From JACDQM01 sp044373315 (GTDB lineage Bacteria; Pseudomonadota; Gammaproteobacteria; Burkholderiales; Burkholderiaceae_C): 40,096 bases of DNA. Below, piece by piece: positions 1 through 6,785 of the stretch. Under the pieces are notes generated by a model. The model saw nothing but the letters and a program-made list of their open reading frames with translations. It was not told where the DNA came from and did no database searches. The translations under genes were made by a program, and so were the position numbers. The stretch spans positions 1-40,096 of the forward strand of contig NZ_JBILQK010000032.1 of NCBI RefSeq assembly GCF_044373315.1. Direction: 5' to 3'. The first letter of the stretch is position 1, and the number at the start of each line of letters is the position of its first letter.

Positions 1-666
1 TTGGACCCAGAGGCCGGTGCCAAGCTGCGCGACCTGTTCCGCCAGTGGGCCAAGCAGCAGGTGGACCTGCGCTGGCTCTCCGGTGATCGCTTCCTGCAGC
101 AGCTCAAGGAGCTGGCGCCGGTGGGCGTGCGTGACGTCGACCCGGTGTACTGGATGCTGCGCCTGGAGGCGCTGCGCATCGTGAACCGGCCGGACCAGTT
201 CGATGAAGCCGCCATCGACTACTGCGTCACTTATGAGGTGTCGCCGCCCTCCTGGGAGCGTGCCGCCTGCCGCGTGCGCGTCAGTGGCGCCAGCCTGTCG
301 ACAACGGGCCCGCTGTCGACCGTGGCCGCCGAGCCCACGACCAGCTTCATGGAGTCGACGATTGCCGAGCAGACCCAGCTCAGTAGCCGGGTGCAGCTCG
401 AGCTCTCCGGCCAGCTCAGCGGCGACATCAGCGAAACCCTGCAGCTGATGAGCGCCGAGCTGGGCGCCGCCAGCCAGATCGAGATCGCTTGCCCCAAGCT
501 GATCCGGCTTGATTTCATGGCCGCCGGCGATCTGCTGAACTGGGTTTTGCAGCGGCGCGGCGAGAACCGTGCCGTCACCTTTCTCGATGCGCACCGCCTG
601 GTGGCGCTGTTCTTTGGCGCCATGGGCATCAACGAGCATGCCAAGGTCAAGGTCCGGGTGAACTGA
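1..666 (+). CDS. STAS-domain protein, 5' partial
   Basis: The frame is open from the left edge, so the TTG at base 1 is probably an internal codon and the true start lies outside the window. The last 60 or so residues read like a STAS domain: a hydrophobic strand (PKLIRLDF), then a helix (AAGDLLNWVLQRRGE), a strand (AVTFLDA) and a final helix (LVALFFGAMGI). STAS domains act in anti-sigma antagonism, transport regulation or lipid handling; nothing here picks one. The middle part (about residues 95-145) is Ser/Thr-rich and looks like a linker. It lies 103 bases upstream of hslV on the same strand. No membrane segment is visible in the part present. Function beyond the domain is unknown. Confidence 0.6.
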   Translation: MDPEAGAKLRDLFRQWAKQQVDLRWLSGDRFLQQLKELAPVGVRDVDPVYWMLRLEALRIVNRPDQFDEAAIDYCVTYEVSPPSWERAACRVRVSGASLSTTGPLSTVAAEPTTSFMESTIAEQTQLSSRVQLELSGQLSGDISETLQLMSAELGAASQIEIACPKLIRLDFMAAGDLLNWVLQRRGENRAVTFLDAHRLVALFFGAMGINEHAKVKVRVN

Positions 667-733
667 CACCCGGCCCGCCGCTGCCCCGGCAGCGCCGGAT
701 CGGCGGTGTTGGCGCGCCACTGCGCTGCGGTGG

Positions 734-760
734 TTGAAGCGGCCGCCGACGCCCCCATCT
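734..760 (+). promoter_or_regulatory. Candidate heat-shock (sigma-32-like) promoter before hslV
   Basis: TTGAAG at 734-739 and CCCCATCT at 753-760 are separated by 13 bases. Both boxes resemble the sigma-32 consensus (CTTGAAA and CCCCATNT), and hslVU is a classical heat-shock operon. The weakness is position: transcription would begin near 767, only a few bases before the ATG at 770, giving an almost leaderless message. It may be coincidental, with the real promoter further upstream. Confidence 0.3.
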
Positions 761-769
761 GGAGCCCCC

Positions 770-1327
770 ATGGACTCATCCCACAACACTCTCCCCAGCT
801 TCCACGGCACGACCATCGTCAGCGTGCGTCGTGGCAATCAGGTCGCGATCGGCGGCGACGGCCAGGTGACCCTGGGCCATATCGTCGTCAAATCCAGTGC
901 CCGCAAGGTGCGCAAGCTGCACCGCGACCAGGTACTGGCCGGTTTCGCCGGCGCCACCGCCGACGCCTTCACGCTGTTCGAGCGCTTCGAGGCCAAGCTT
1001 GAAAAGCACCAGGGCCATCTGGTGCGCGCCGCCGTCGAGCTGACGCGCGACTGGCGCACCGACCGCGTGCTGCGCCGCCTGGAAGCGATGCTGGCGGTAG
1101 CCGACCGCACGGCCTCGCTGATCATCACCGGCAACGGCGACGTGCTGGAGCCCGAGCAGGGCATCGTCGCGATCGGCTCCGGCGGCGCCTATGCGCAGGC
1201 CGCGGCCAAGGCCTTGCTCAACCACAGCGAGCTGTCCGCAGCCGAGATCGTCAAGCAGTCGCTGGTGATCGCCGGCGAGATCTGCATCTATACCAACGGC
1301 AACCACACCATCGAGGTTTTGGAATGA
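770..1327 (+). CDS. hslV: ATP-dependent protease subunit HslV (peptidase)
   Basis: HslV is the threonine peptidase of the cytoplasmic HslUV (ClpQY) complex, which degrades misfolded and regulatory proteins after HslU unfolds them. The conserved start of the mature enzyme, TTIVSVRRGN, lies at residues 14-23, so Thr14 should become the catalytic nucleophile after removal of a 13-residue leader ending in Gly. The motif GGDGQVTLG follows. The 185-residue length fits the family. I chose ATG 770, with GGAG at 761-764; the TTG at 734 is in frame but would add 12 residues unlike the family. The stop overlaps the hslU start (ATGA at 1324-1327), which implies translational coupling. Confidence 0.96.
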   Translation: MDSSHNTLPSFHGTTIVSVRRGNQVAIGGDGQVTLGHIVVKSSARKVRKLHRDQVLAGFAGATADAFTLFERFEAKLEKHQGHLVRAAVELTRDWRTDRVLRRLEAMLAVADRTASLIITGNGDVLEPEQGIVAIGSGGAYAQAAAKALLNHSELSAAEIVKQSLVIAGEICIYTNGNHTIEVLE

Positions 1328-2676
1328 GTGGCAGCACCGCAACTGGGCATGAAATCGGGCGAGGCGCGCTCATGATGACTCCGCAGGAAATCGTCTCCGA
1401 ACTCGACCGCCACATCGTCGGACAGGACGCCGCCAAGCGCGCCGTCGCGATCGCAATGCGCAACCGCTGGCGCCGCCAGCAGGTGGATGAAAAGCTGCGC
1501 GGCGAAATCACACCCAAGAACATTCTGATGATCGGCCCGACCGGCGTCGGCAAGACCGAGATCGCGCGCCGCTTGGCCAAGTTGGCCGATGCGCCCTTCA
1601 TCAAGGTGGAAGCCACCAAGTTCACCGAGGTCGGCTATGTCGGCAAGGACGTGGACTCCATCGTGCGCGACCTGGTCGACATGGCGATCAAGCAGGAACG
1701 CGAAGTGCAGATGCGCCGCCAGCGCACCCGCGCCGAGGACGCCGCCGAAGAGCGCGTGCTCGACATTCTGGTGCCCGGCAGCGAGGCCGAGAACAACACC
1801 CGCCAGCTGATGCGAAAGCGCCTGCGCGAAGGCACGATGGACGACAAGGAGATCGAGGTCGACCTGCTCGACGCCAAGCCCAGCATGGAGATCCTCAGTC
1901 CCATGGGCGGCCCCGGCATGGAAGAGATGGCCGAGCAGCTCAAGGGCATGTTCTCGCAGCTGGGCGGCGGCAAACGCAAGACGCGCAAGCTCAAGATCGG
2001 CGAGGCGATGAAGCTGCTGGTCGAGGAGGAAGCTGGCAAGCTGCTCAATGAGGACGAGATCAAGGCTGCGGCCCTGGCCAATGCGCAGGAAAACGGCATC
2101 GTCTTCATCGACGAGATCGACAAGGTGGCAAGCCGTGCCGAGCATGGCGGCGCCGATGTCTCGCGCCAGGGCGTGCAGCGCGACCTGCTGCCGCTGGTCG
2201 AAGGCACGACAGTGAACACCAAGTACGGCATGGTCAAGACCGACCACATGCTGTTCATTGCCTCGGGCGCCTTCCATCTGAGCAAGCCCAGCGACCTGAT
2301 CCCCGAGCTGCAGGGCCGCTTCCCGATCCGTGTGGAACTGGGTTCTCTGTCGGTTCAGGATTTCGAGGCCATCCTGACCAGTACCCATGCCAGCCTGGTC
2401 AAGCAGTACCAGGCCCTGCTGGCCACCGAAGGCGTCGATCTGCAGATCAGCGCCGACGGCATCCAGCGCCTGGCGCAGATTGCCTTCGAGGTCAACGAAC
2501 GCACCGAGAACATCGGCGCGCGGCGCTTGTCCACCGTGATGGAGCGCCTGCTGGAAGAACTGAGCTTCGACGCCCACAAGCAGGCCGGCCAGACCGTGAC
2601 CATCGATGCGGCGGCGGTCGATGCCAGGCTGGGCGAGCTGGCGCGCAACGAAGACCTGTCGCGCTTCATCCTCTGA
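1324..2676 (+). CDS. hslU: ATP-dependent protease ATPase subunit HslU
   Basis: HslU is the AAA+ unfoldase that feeds substrates into the HslV chamber. Walker A GPTGVGKT is at residues 71-78 and Walker B VFIDE at 260-264. The C-terminus EDLSRFIL is the tail that inserts into HslV and activates it. The I-domain occupies the variable central part. The ATG at 1324 overlaps the hslV stop and has GAGG at 1313-1316. A second start at 1372 or 1375 (MMTPQEIVSELDRHIVGQ) matches the usual N-terminus of the family better, so the first 16 residues may not be translated. Protein length is 450 residues from 1324 and 434 from 1372, both normal. Confidence 0.96.
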   Translation: MSGSTATGHEIGRGALMMTPQEIVSELDRHIVGQDAAKRAVAIAMRNRWRRQQVDEKLRGEITPKNILMIGPTGVGKTEIARRLAKLADAPFIKVEATKFTEVGYVGKDVDSIVRDLVDMAIKQEREVQMRRQRTRAEDAAEERVLDILVPGSEAENNTRQLMRKRLREGTMDDKEIEVDLLDAKPSMEILSPMGGPGMEEMAEQLKGMFSQLGGGKRKTRKLKIGEAMKLLVEEEAGKLLNEDEIKAAALANAQENGIVFIDEIDKVASRAEHGGADVSRQGVQRDLLPLVEGTTVNTKYGMVKTDHMLFIASGAFHLSKPSDLIPELQGRFPIRVELGSLSVQDFEAILTSTHASLVKQYQALLATEGVDLQISADGIQRLAQIAFEVNERTENIGARRLSTVMERLLEELSFDAHKQAGQTVTIDAAAVDARLGELARNEDLSRFIL

Positions 2677-2689
2677 GACATGCGCCGCT

Positions 2690-2721
2690 GCGCGGGGCTT
2701 GATGCGCATCAAGCCCCGCGC
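2690..2721. repeat. Perfect 32-base palindrome after hslU
   Basis: The 32 bases read identically on both strands: a 15-base arm (GCGCGGGGCTTGATG) meets its complement across a central CG. It starts 13 bases after the hslU stop. As RNA it would form a very stable hairpin, so it could end or stabilise the hslVU message. It has no T-run after it, so it is not a standard intrinsic terminator on either strand. Confidence 0.6.
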
Positions 2722-2746
2722 GCCAGGCTGCGCATAGGCTCAAGCG

Positions 2747-3529
2747 ATGCCTGAGTCTTCACACAGCCGCAGCTGGGGCCTGACGCAGCCCAGCATGCTC
2801 AACCCCTCGGCCAACCGCATCGCCCGCCTGTGGCGCGTGCCGGTGCTGCTGGCGCTGCTGTGCACGATTCCGGCCTTCTACATCGAGCTGCTTGAAGACC
2901 TGCCGACGCCGCTGGCGATAGCCATCTATGCGGGTGCTGCCGCGGTGCTGACTGCAGCGCTGTGGCAGGTGGCCGCGCGCTGCAAGCAGCCCGGTCTTTA
3001 CCTGCGCGCCAATCTGTTGGACATCGCGCTGATCGCCGGCCTGGTGATTGCCGCGCTGCTGCCGCCCAGCACTGACTCGAACGCCGCACTGACCGGGCGC
3101 CTGGTGGTGGCCATGCTGGCGCTGATGCGCATGGTGTGGACTCTCAAGGCCTGGGTGACGCGCGGCGGCATGGCCTATCTGCTGCTGACGGCAGTGACCG
3201 TGCTGGGCTTCTGTGGCGTCGGCTTCTGGGCGCTGGAGCCTCGGGTGCACAGCCTGGGCGACGGCATGTGGCTGGCGTTCACGACAGCGGCCACCGTGGG
3301 CTATGGCGACATCGTGCCCAGCACGCCCGCCTCCAAGATCTTCTCGGTCTTCGTCGTGCTGCTGGGCTATGCGGTGCTGTCGCTGGTGACGGCCGCGATT
3401 GCGGCCTTCTGGGTGGAAAGCTCGGAGCGCGAGATGGAGGCCGACATCCTGCGGGCCATGCATGCCGAGCTGCGCGAGCTGCGCGACGAGGTGGCCGCCT
3501 TGCGCGATGCGCGGGCCCGCCGCGACTAG
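2747..3529 (+). CDS. Potassium-channel-like membrane protein
   Basis: This is a probable inner-membrane tetrameric cation channel. The potassium selectivity filter TVGYGD lies at residues 183-188, between a pore helix (MWLAFTTAA) and a final transmembrane helix (IFSVFVVLLGYAVLSLVTAAIAAFW). Four or more hydrophobic segments precede it, and RLVVAMLALMRMVW may correspond to a weakly charged S4, so a six-helix fold is plausible. The tail (about residues 225-260) is charged and predicted to form a coiled coil, a common tetramerisation element. No RCK or cyclic-nucleotide domain is present. The start at 2747 lacks a clear ribosome site; M17 (base 2795) is an alternative. Its stop codon overlaps the convergent coaX stop. 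Confidence 0.85.
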   Translation: MPESSHSRSWGLTQPSMLNPSANRIARLWRVPVLLALLCTIPAFYIELLEDLPTPLAIAIYAGAAAVLTAALWQVAARCKQPGLYLRANLLDIALIAGLVIAALLPPSTDSNAALTGRLVVAMLALMRMVWTLKAWVTRGGMAYLLLTAVTVLGFCGVGFWALEPRVHSLGDGMWLAFTTAATVGYGDIVPSTPASKIFSVFVVLLGYAVLSLVTAAIAAFWVESSEREMEADILRAMHAELRELRDEVAALRDARARRD

Positions 3530-4296
3530 AGCGCCAACCGGTGCGACTGCAGCGCCAGCAGGCCGTCGAAGATCAGGCGATCGATCAGCTCATGCGGAAT
3601 GTCGAGTGCCGGCGCCACCTTCCAGCCGGCACCGCCGGTCATCAGCGTCAGCGGATCGTGGCCGGCGCGCCGGGCCAGGTGACGGTGCATACGCTCGATC
3701 GCGCCGGTGATGGCGTAGTTGCCGCCGCTGGTCAGCGCGTCCGATGTGTTGGTGGGGAACTCGCGCACCTCGCCGGTCGGCACCCGCAGGCCGGCGGTGC
3801 CGCCTTCCAGCGCACGCAGCATGATGCCGTGGCCCGGCAGGATCAGCCCGCCAAGAAAATGACCCTGCGCATCCAGCGCGTCGACCGTCACCGCCGTGCC
3901 GATCATCACCACCAGGCAGGCCCGCTCGCCGCCCAGGGCCAGCACATGCGAGCGTGCGCCGATCAGCGCGACAAAGCGGTCGGTGCCCAGTCGGCTGGGG
4001 TGGTCGTAGCCATTGGTGACGCCGCCCGCCTGCGCGCCAGACACCACCCAGCGCGGCTCCACATCCCACAGCTCCAGCTGCTCTTCGACGCGACGCCGCA
4101 CCGCATCGCCCGCAACATTGCAGCCCAGCATGCTGGCCGGCGCCTGCGGCAGATGGCGCCAGTCGGTCTCGGCCAGCTGATCGATGTTCTCCAGGAACAC
4201 GGCGCCATGGGCCAGCAAGGCCGCGCCCGGCTGGGGCGAGGCATACAGACCCCATTTGAGCCGGGTGTTGCCGATATCGATCGCAAGAAAACTCAT
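3526..4296 (-). CDS. coaX: Type III pantothenate kinase
   Basis: CoaX phosphorylates pantothenate, the first step of coenzyme A synthesis. The type III signature is visible: the phosphate loop AIDIGNTRLKWG at residues 5-16, the substrate motif GTDRFVALIGA, the second phosphate motif GTAVTVDALD and GGLILPG. The 256-residue length is normal. The chosen ATG at 4296 begins exactly at the first strand (MSFLAIDIGNT); the open frame continues far upstream to 4833 but that part is antisense to the chemoreceptor gene. The gene is convergent with the channel gene and divergent from the chemoreceptor, sharing a 175-base upstream region with it. In other Burkholderiales coaX often sits beside birA; birA is not here. 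Confidence 0.95.
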   Translation of the reverse strand: MSFLAIDIGNTRLKWGLYASPQPGAALLAHGAVFLENIDQLAETDWRHLPQAPASMLGCNVAGDAVRRRVEEQLELWDVEPRWVVSGAQAGGVTNGYDHPSRLGTDRFVALIGARSHVLALGGERACLVVMIGTAVTVDALDAQGHFLGGLILPGHGIMLRALEGGTAGLRVPTGEVREFPTNTSDALTSGGNYAITGAIERMHRHLARRAGHDPLTLMTGGAGWKVAPALDIPHELIDRLIFDGLLALQSHRLAL

Positions 4297-4374
4297 CGCT
4301 GGGGTCCGCGGGTCGGTGTTGGATGCGGCCGCCAGCCTACCAGAGGCCCGCACAAGAACTGAGGCAAAAGCCGC

Positions 4375-4401
4375 TAAAGCTTTGCCCCCGGGCGCCGATG
4401 A
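4375..4401 (+). promoter_or_regulatory. Sigma-28 (FliA) promoter of the chemoreceptor gene
   Basis: TAAAGCTT at 4375-4382, an 11-base spacer, then GCCGATGA at 4394-4401. The FliA consensus is TAAAGTTT, N11, GCCGATAA, so 14 of 16 box positions match at the exact spacing. It points at the chemoreceptor start 70 bases downstream. Transcription should begin around 4408, directly before the G tract at 4410-4418. Confidence 0.82.
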
Positions 4402-4409
4402 TGAAGAAC

Positions 4410-4418
4410 GGGGGGGGG
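4410..4418. repeat. Nine-G homopolymer tract in the chemoreceptor leader
   Basis: Nine consecutive G bases lie just after the predicted sigma-28 start site and about 53 bases before the chemoreceptor ATG. Long G tracts change length easily during replication, and one at a transcript start can also cause RNA polymerase slippage. Whether it varies is not known. Confidence 0.7.
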
Positions 4419-4471
4419 CATCCCAAGCAGAGCCGCACAGGCCACACAAGAAGTACGGAGACCGCCAGCCC

Positions 4472-6010
4472 ATGAATTCGCTCTCAATCGCCAAGAAGCT
4501 CTGGATCCCTATCATCGTGCTGGCGCTGGCCTCCGGCACGATGACGTCGATATCGGCGCTGCGCACCAGCAAGCTGATCGACGAGGCCAACCACTCGCAA
4601 AGCACCCAGGAACGCAAGCTCACGCTCGCCATGCGATGGCGAGGCATGACAGAGACCAACGCGGCGCGCGCGGTCGCCAGCGCAGTCAGCAGCGACCCGG
4701 CTGTGGCCGAGGCTCTGAAGCCAGATATCGCGGCCACCACGGCTGCCATATCCGAGTTGCAGAAGGAACTGGAATCCCTGGCTACCTCCGACGAGGAAAA
4801 AGCGGCCATGGCCCGGATCGCAGACACACGCAAGGCCTATATCGACGCCCGCAACGAGGTCGGCAAGCTCAAGAGCAGTGGTGATGCCGAGCAGGCTGCA
4901 GCCGCACTGAAGGCCAAGATGCTTCCCGCGGTGACCACCTATCTGGCGGCCCAGCAGGAATTCGTGGTGATGGAAGAAAAGCGCGCCGAAGCCGCCCGCG
5001 CGAAGGCGGCCGTCGAGCGCATGCGCACCGTGTGGGCCAGCGCCACCGTGTTCCTGCTGCTGGTGGCCGGCATGGCAGCCAGCACCTGGACGCTGGTGCG
5101 CTCGATCTCCAATCCGCTCAGGGCCTTGGTCGCCGAGGCCGAGCGCATCGGCCAAGGGGATCTCAGCGGCAGCACGGACACGGACCGCAAAGACGAGATC
5201 GGCGATGTGCAGCGCGCGCTGGCCGCCATGCGCAGCGCCCTCAACCGCGTGGTGGGTGAGGTGCGCCAGAGCGCGGACAGCATCCAGACCGCCAGCGCCG
5301 AGATCGCCACCGGCAATCTGGACCTCAGCCAACGTACCGAGCAGACCGCCAGCAATCTGCAACAGGCGGCTGGCGCGATGAGCCAGCTCACCGGCACCGT
5401 GCGGCAGAGCGCCGATAGCGCCGCCACCGCCAACCAGCTCGCCAGCAGCGCAGCGCAGGTGGCGCAACGCGGCGGCACGGTGGTGGGCCAGGTGGTCAGC
5501 ACCATGGACGAGATCAATGCCAGCTCCAAGAAGATCGGTGACATCATCGGCGTGATCGACGGCATCGCCTTCCAGACCAATATCCTGGCCTTGAACGCCG
5601 CGGTGGAAGCAGCCCGCGCCGGGGAGCAGGGCCGGGGCTTTGCGGTGGTCGCCGCCGAAGTTCGCTCGCTGGCGCAGCGTAGCGCCGCCGCGGCACGCGA
5701 GATCAAGGGGCTGATTGGCGCGAGCGTCGACAAGGTCGAGACCGGCAGTCGCCTGGTGCAGGACGCCGGCAGCACGATGGACGAGATCGTCGCCAGCGTA
5801 AAGCGCGTGACCGACATCATTGCCGAGATCTCGGCAAGCACCGTCGAGCAGAGCCAAGGCATTGGCTCGGTCAACACCTCGGTCAACGAACTGGACCGCA
5901 TGACACAGCAGAACGCCGCGCTGGTCGAGGAAAGCGCAGCCGCCGCGGAATCCTTGAAGGATCAGGCGATGCGCCTGTCCGAGGTGGTGGCCGGCTTCAG
6001 GCTGAGCTGA
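4472..6010 (+). CDS. Methyl-accepting chemotaxis protein
   Basis: This is a transmembrane chemoreceptor that signals to CheA/CheW. In order: TM1 at about residues 10-30; a roughly 155-residue helical periplasmic sensor of four-helix-bundle type; TM2 at about 186-206; a HAMP domain starting RSISNPLRALVAEAERIGQG; and a methyl-accepting domain whose hairpin tip EAARAGEQGRGFAVVAAEVR is at about 378-397. It ends VVAGFRLS, with no C-terminal CheR/CheB tether pentapeptide of the NWETF kind. The 512-residue length is typical. The ATG at 4472 has GGAG at 4457-4460; the longer open frame from 4184 overlaps coaX and is not likely used. The ligand cannot be read from sequence. Flagellar control is supported by the sigma-28 promoter upstream. 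The stop overlaps convergent cobA by 14 bases. Confidence 0.95.
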   Translation: MNSLSIAKKLWIPIIVLALASGTMTSISALRTSKLIDEANHSQSTQERKLTLAMRWRGMTETNAARAVASAVSSDPAVAEALKPDIAATTAAISELQKELESLATSDEEKAAMARIADTRKAYIDARNEVGKLKSSGDAEQAAAALKAKMLPAVTTYLAAQQEFVVMEEKRAEAARAKAAVERMRTVWASATVFLLLVAGMAASTWTLVRSISNPLRALVAEAERIGQGDLSGSTDTDRKDEIGDVQRALAAMRSALNRVVGEVRQSADSIQTASAEIATGNLDLSQRTEQTASNLQQAAGAMSQLTGTVRQSADSAATANQLASSAAQVAQRGGTVVGQVVSTMDEINASSKKIGDIIGVIDGIAFQTNILALNAAVEAARAGEQGRGFAVVAAEVRSLAQRSAAAAREIKGLIGASVDKVETGSRLVQDAGSTMDEIVASVKRVTDIIAEISASTVEQSQGIGSVNTSVNELDRMTQQNAALVEESAAAAESLKDQAMRLSEVVAGFRLS

Positions 6011-6785
6011 GGCGCAACTGCTGCTGCCCCGCCTGCAAGGCCAGGCCGGGCAGCGCCTCGCGCACCACCTGGCCGATCACCAGGATGGCCGGGCTGCGAA
6101 TCTGCTCGCTGGCCAGCGTCTGTGCCAGCTCGCCCAGCGTGGTGATCGCCTGGCGCTGACGCTCGGTGTGCGCTGCTTCAATTGCCGCTGCCGGAGTGTC
6201 GGCGGCTAGGCCGCCAGCCAGCAACTCGGCCACCAGGCCTTCGACCGTCGACAAGCCCATATAGACCACCAGGGTCAGGCCGCTGCGCGCCAGCGCCTGC
6301 CAGTCGGGGCTGTCCTCGCCACTCTGACGGTGACCGGTGACGAAGGCCACGCCCGGCGCATGGCGGCGGTCGGTGACCGGGATGCCCACGCTGGCCGGCG
6401 CCGCAATGCCGGCGGTCAGGCCCGACACCACTTCCACCTCGATGCCGGCCGAGCGCAGCGCCGTCACCTCCTCGCCGCCGCGACCGAACACGAAGGGATC
6501 GCCGCCCTTGAGCCGCACCACGCGCGCGCCGGAGCGCGCCTCGCGGATCATCAGCTCGTGGATGAAGCGCTGTTCAGTGGAGACACAGCCGCCGCGCTTG
6601 CCAACGCGAAGGATGCGCGCCTGCGACGGCAACAAGGCCAGCACGCGGGCATCGACAAGGTCGTCCACCAGCACCACCTCGGCCGATTGCAGGCGCTTGA
6701 GCGCCTTGAGCGTCAGCAGCTCGGGGTCGCCGGGGCCGGAACCGACCAGACTGACCATGGGGCTGCCGATCTTGTTTGCGTTCAT
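5997..6785 (-). CDS. cobA: Uroporphyrinogen-III C-methyltransferase
   Basis: This enzyme transfers two methyl groups from S-adenosylmethionine to uroporphyrinogen III to give precorrin-2, the precursor of siroheme and cobalamin. Family motifs are clear: VGSGPGDPELLT near the N-terminus, VRLKGGDPFVFGRGGEE, GLTAGIAAPASVGIPVTDR and the C-terminal SPAILVIGQVV. At 262 residues it is the single-domain SUMT form, without the CysG dehydrogenase/ferrochelatase domain, so those steps must be encoded elsewhere. The start overlaps the nasA stop by four bases (ATGA at 6782-6785), making it the last gene of the nitrate operon. Its place there fits supply of siroheme to NirB. It might also feed B12 synthesis, which the nearby IcmF needs. 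Confidence 0.95.
   Translation of the reverse strand: MNANKIGSPMVSLVGSGPGDPELLTLKALKRLQSAEVVLVDDLVDARVLALLPSQARILRVGKRGGCVSTEQRFIHELMIREARSGARVVRLKGGDPFVFGRGGEEVTALRSAGIEVEVVSGLTAGIAAPASVGIPVTDRRHAPGVAFVTGHRQSGEDSPDWQALARSGLTLVVYMGLSTVEGLVAELLAGGLAADTPAAAIEAAHTERQRQAITTLGELAQTLASEQIRSPAILVIGQVVREALPGLALQAGQQQLRLSSA

Noticed and set aside
679..694. Hairpin CGCTGCC/GGCAGCG as terminator after the STAS gene
   Set aside because: Seven pairs with a two-base loop and no T-run; too common in GC-rich sequence to call.
3136..4362. Long plus-strand open frame opposite coaX and through the channel gene
   Set aside because: It is a GC-rich shadow frame; coaX on the other strand has all family motifs and the translation is low-complexity Arg/Gly/Gln.
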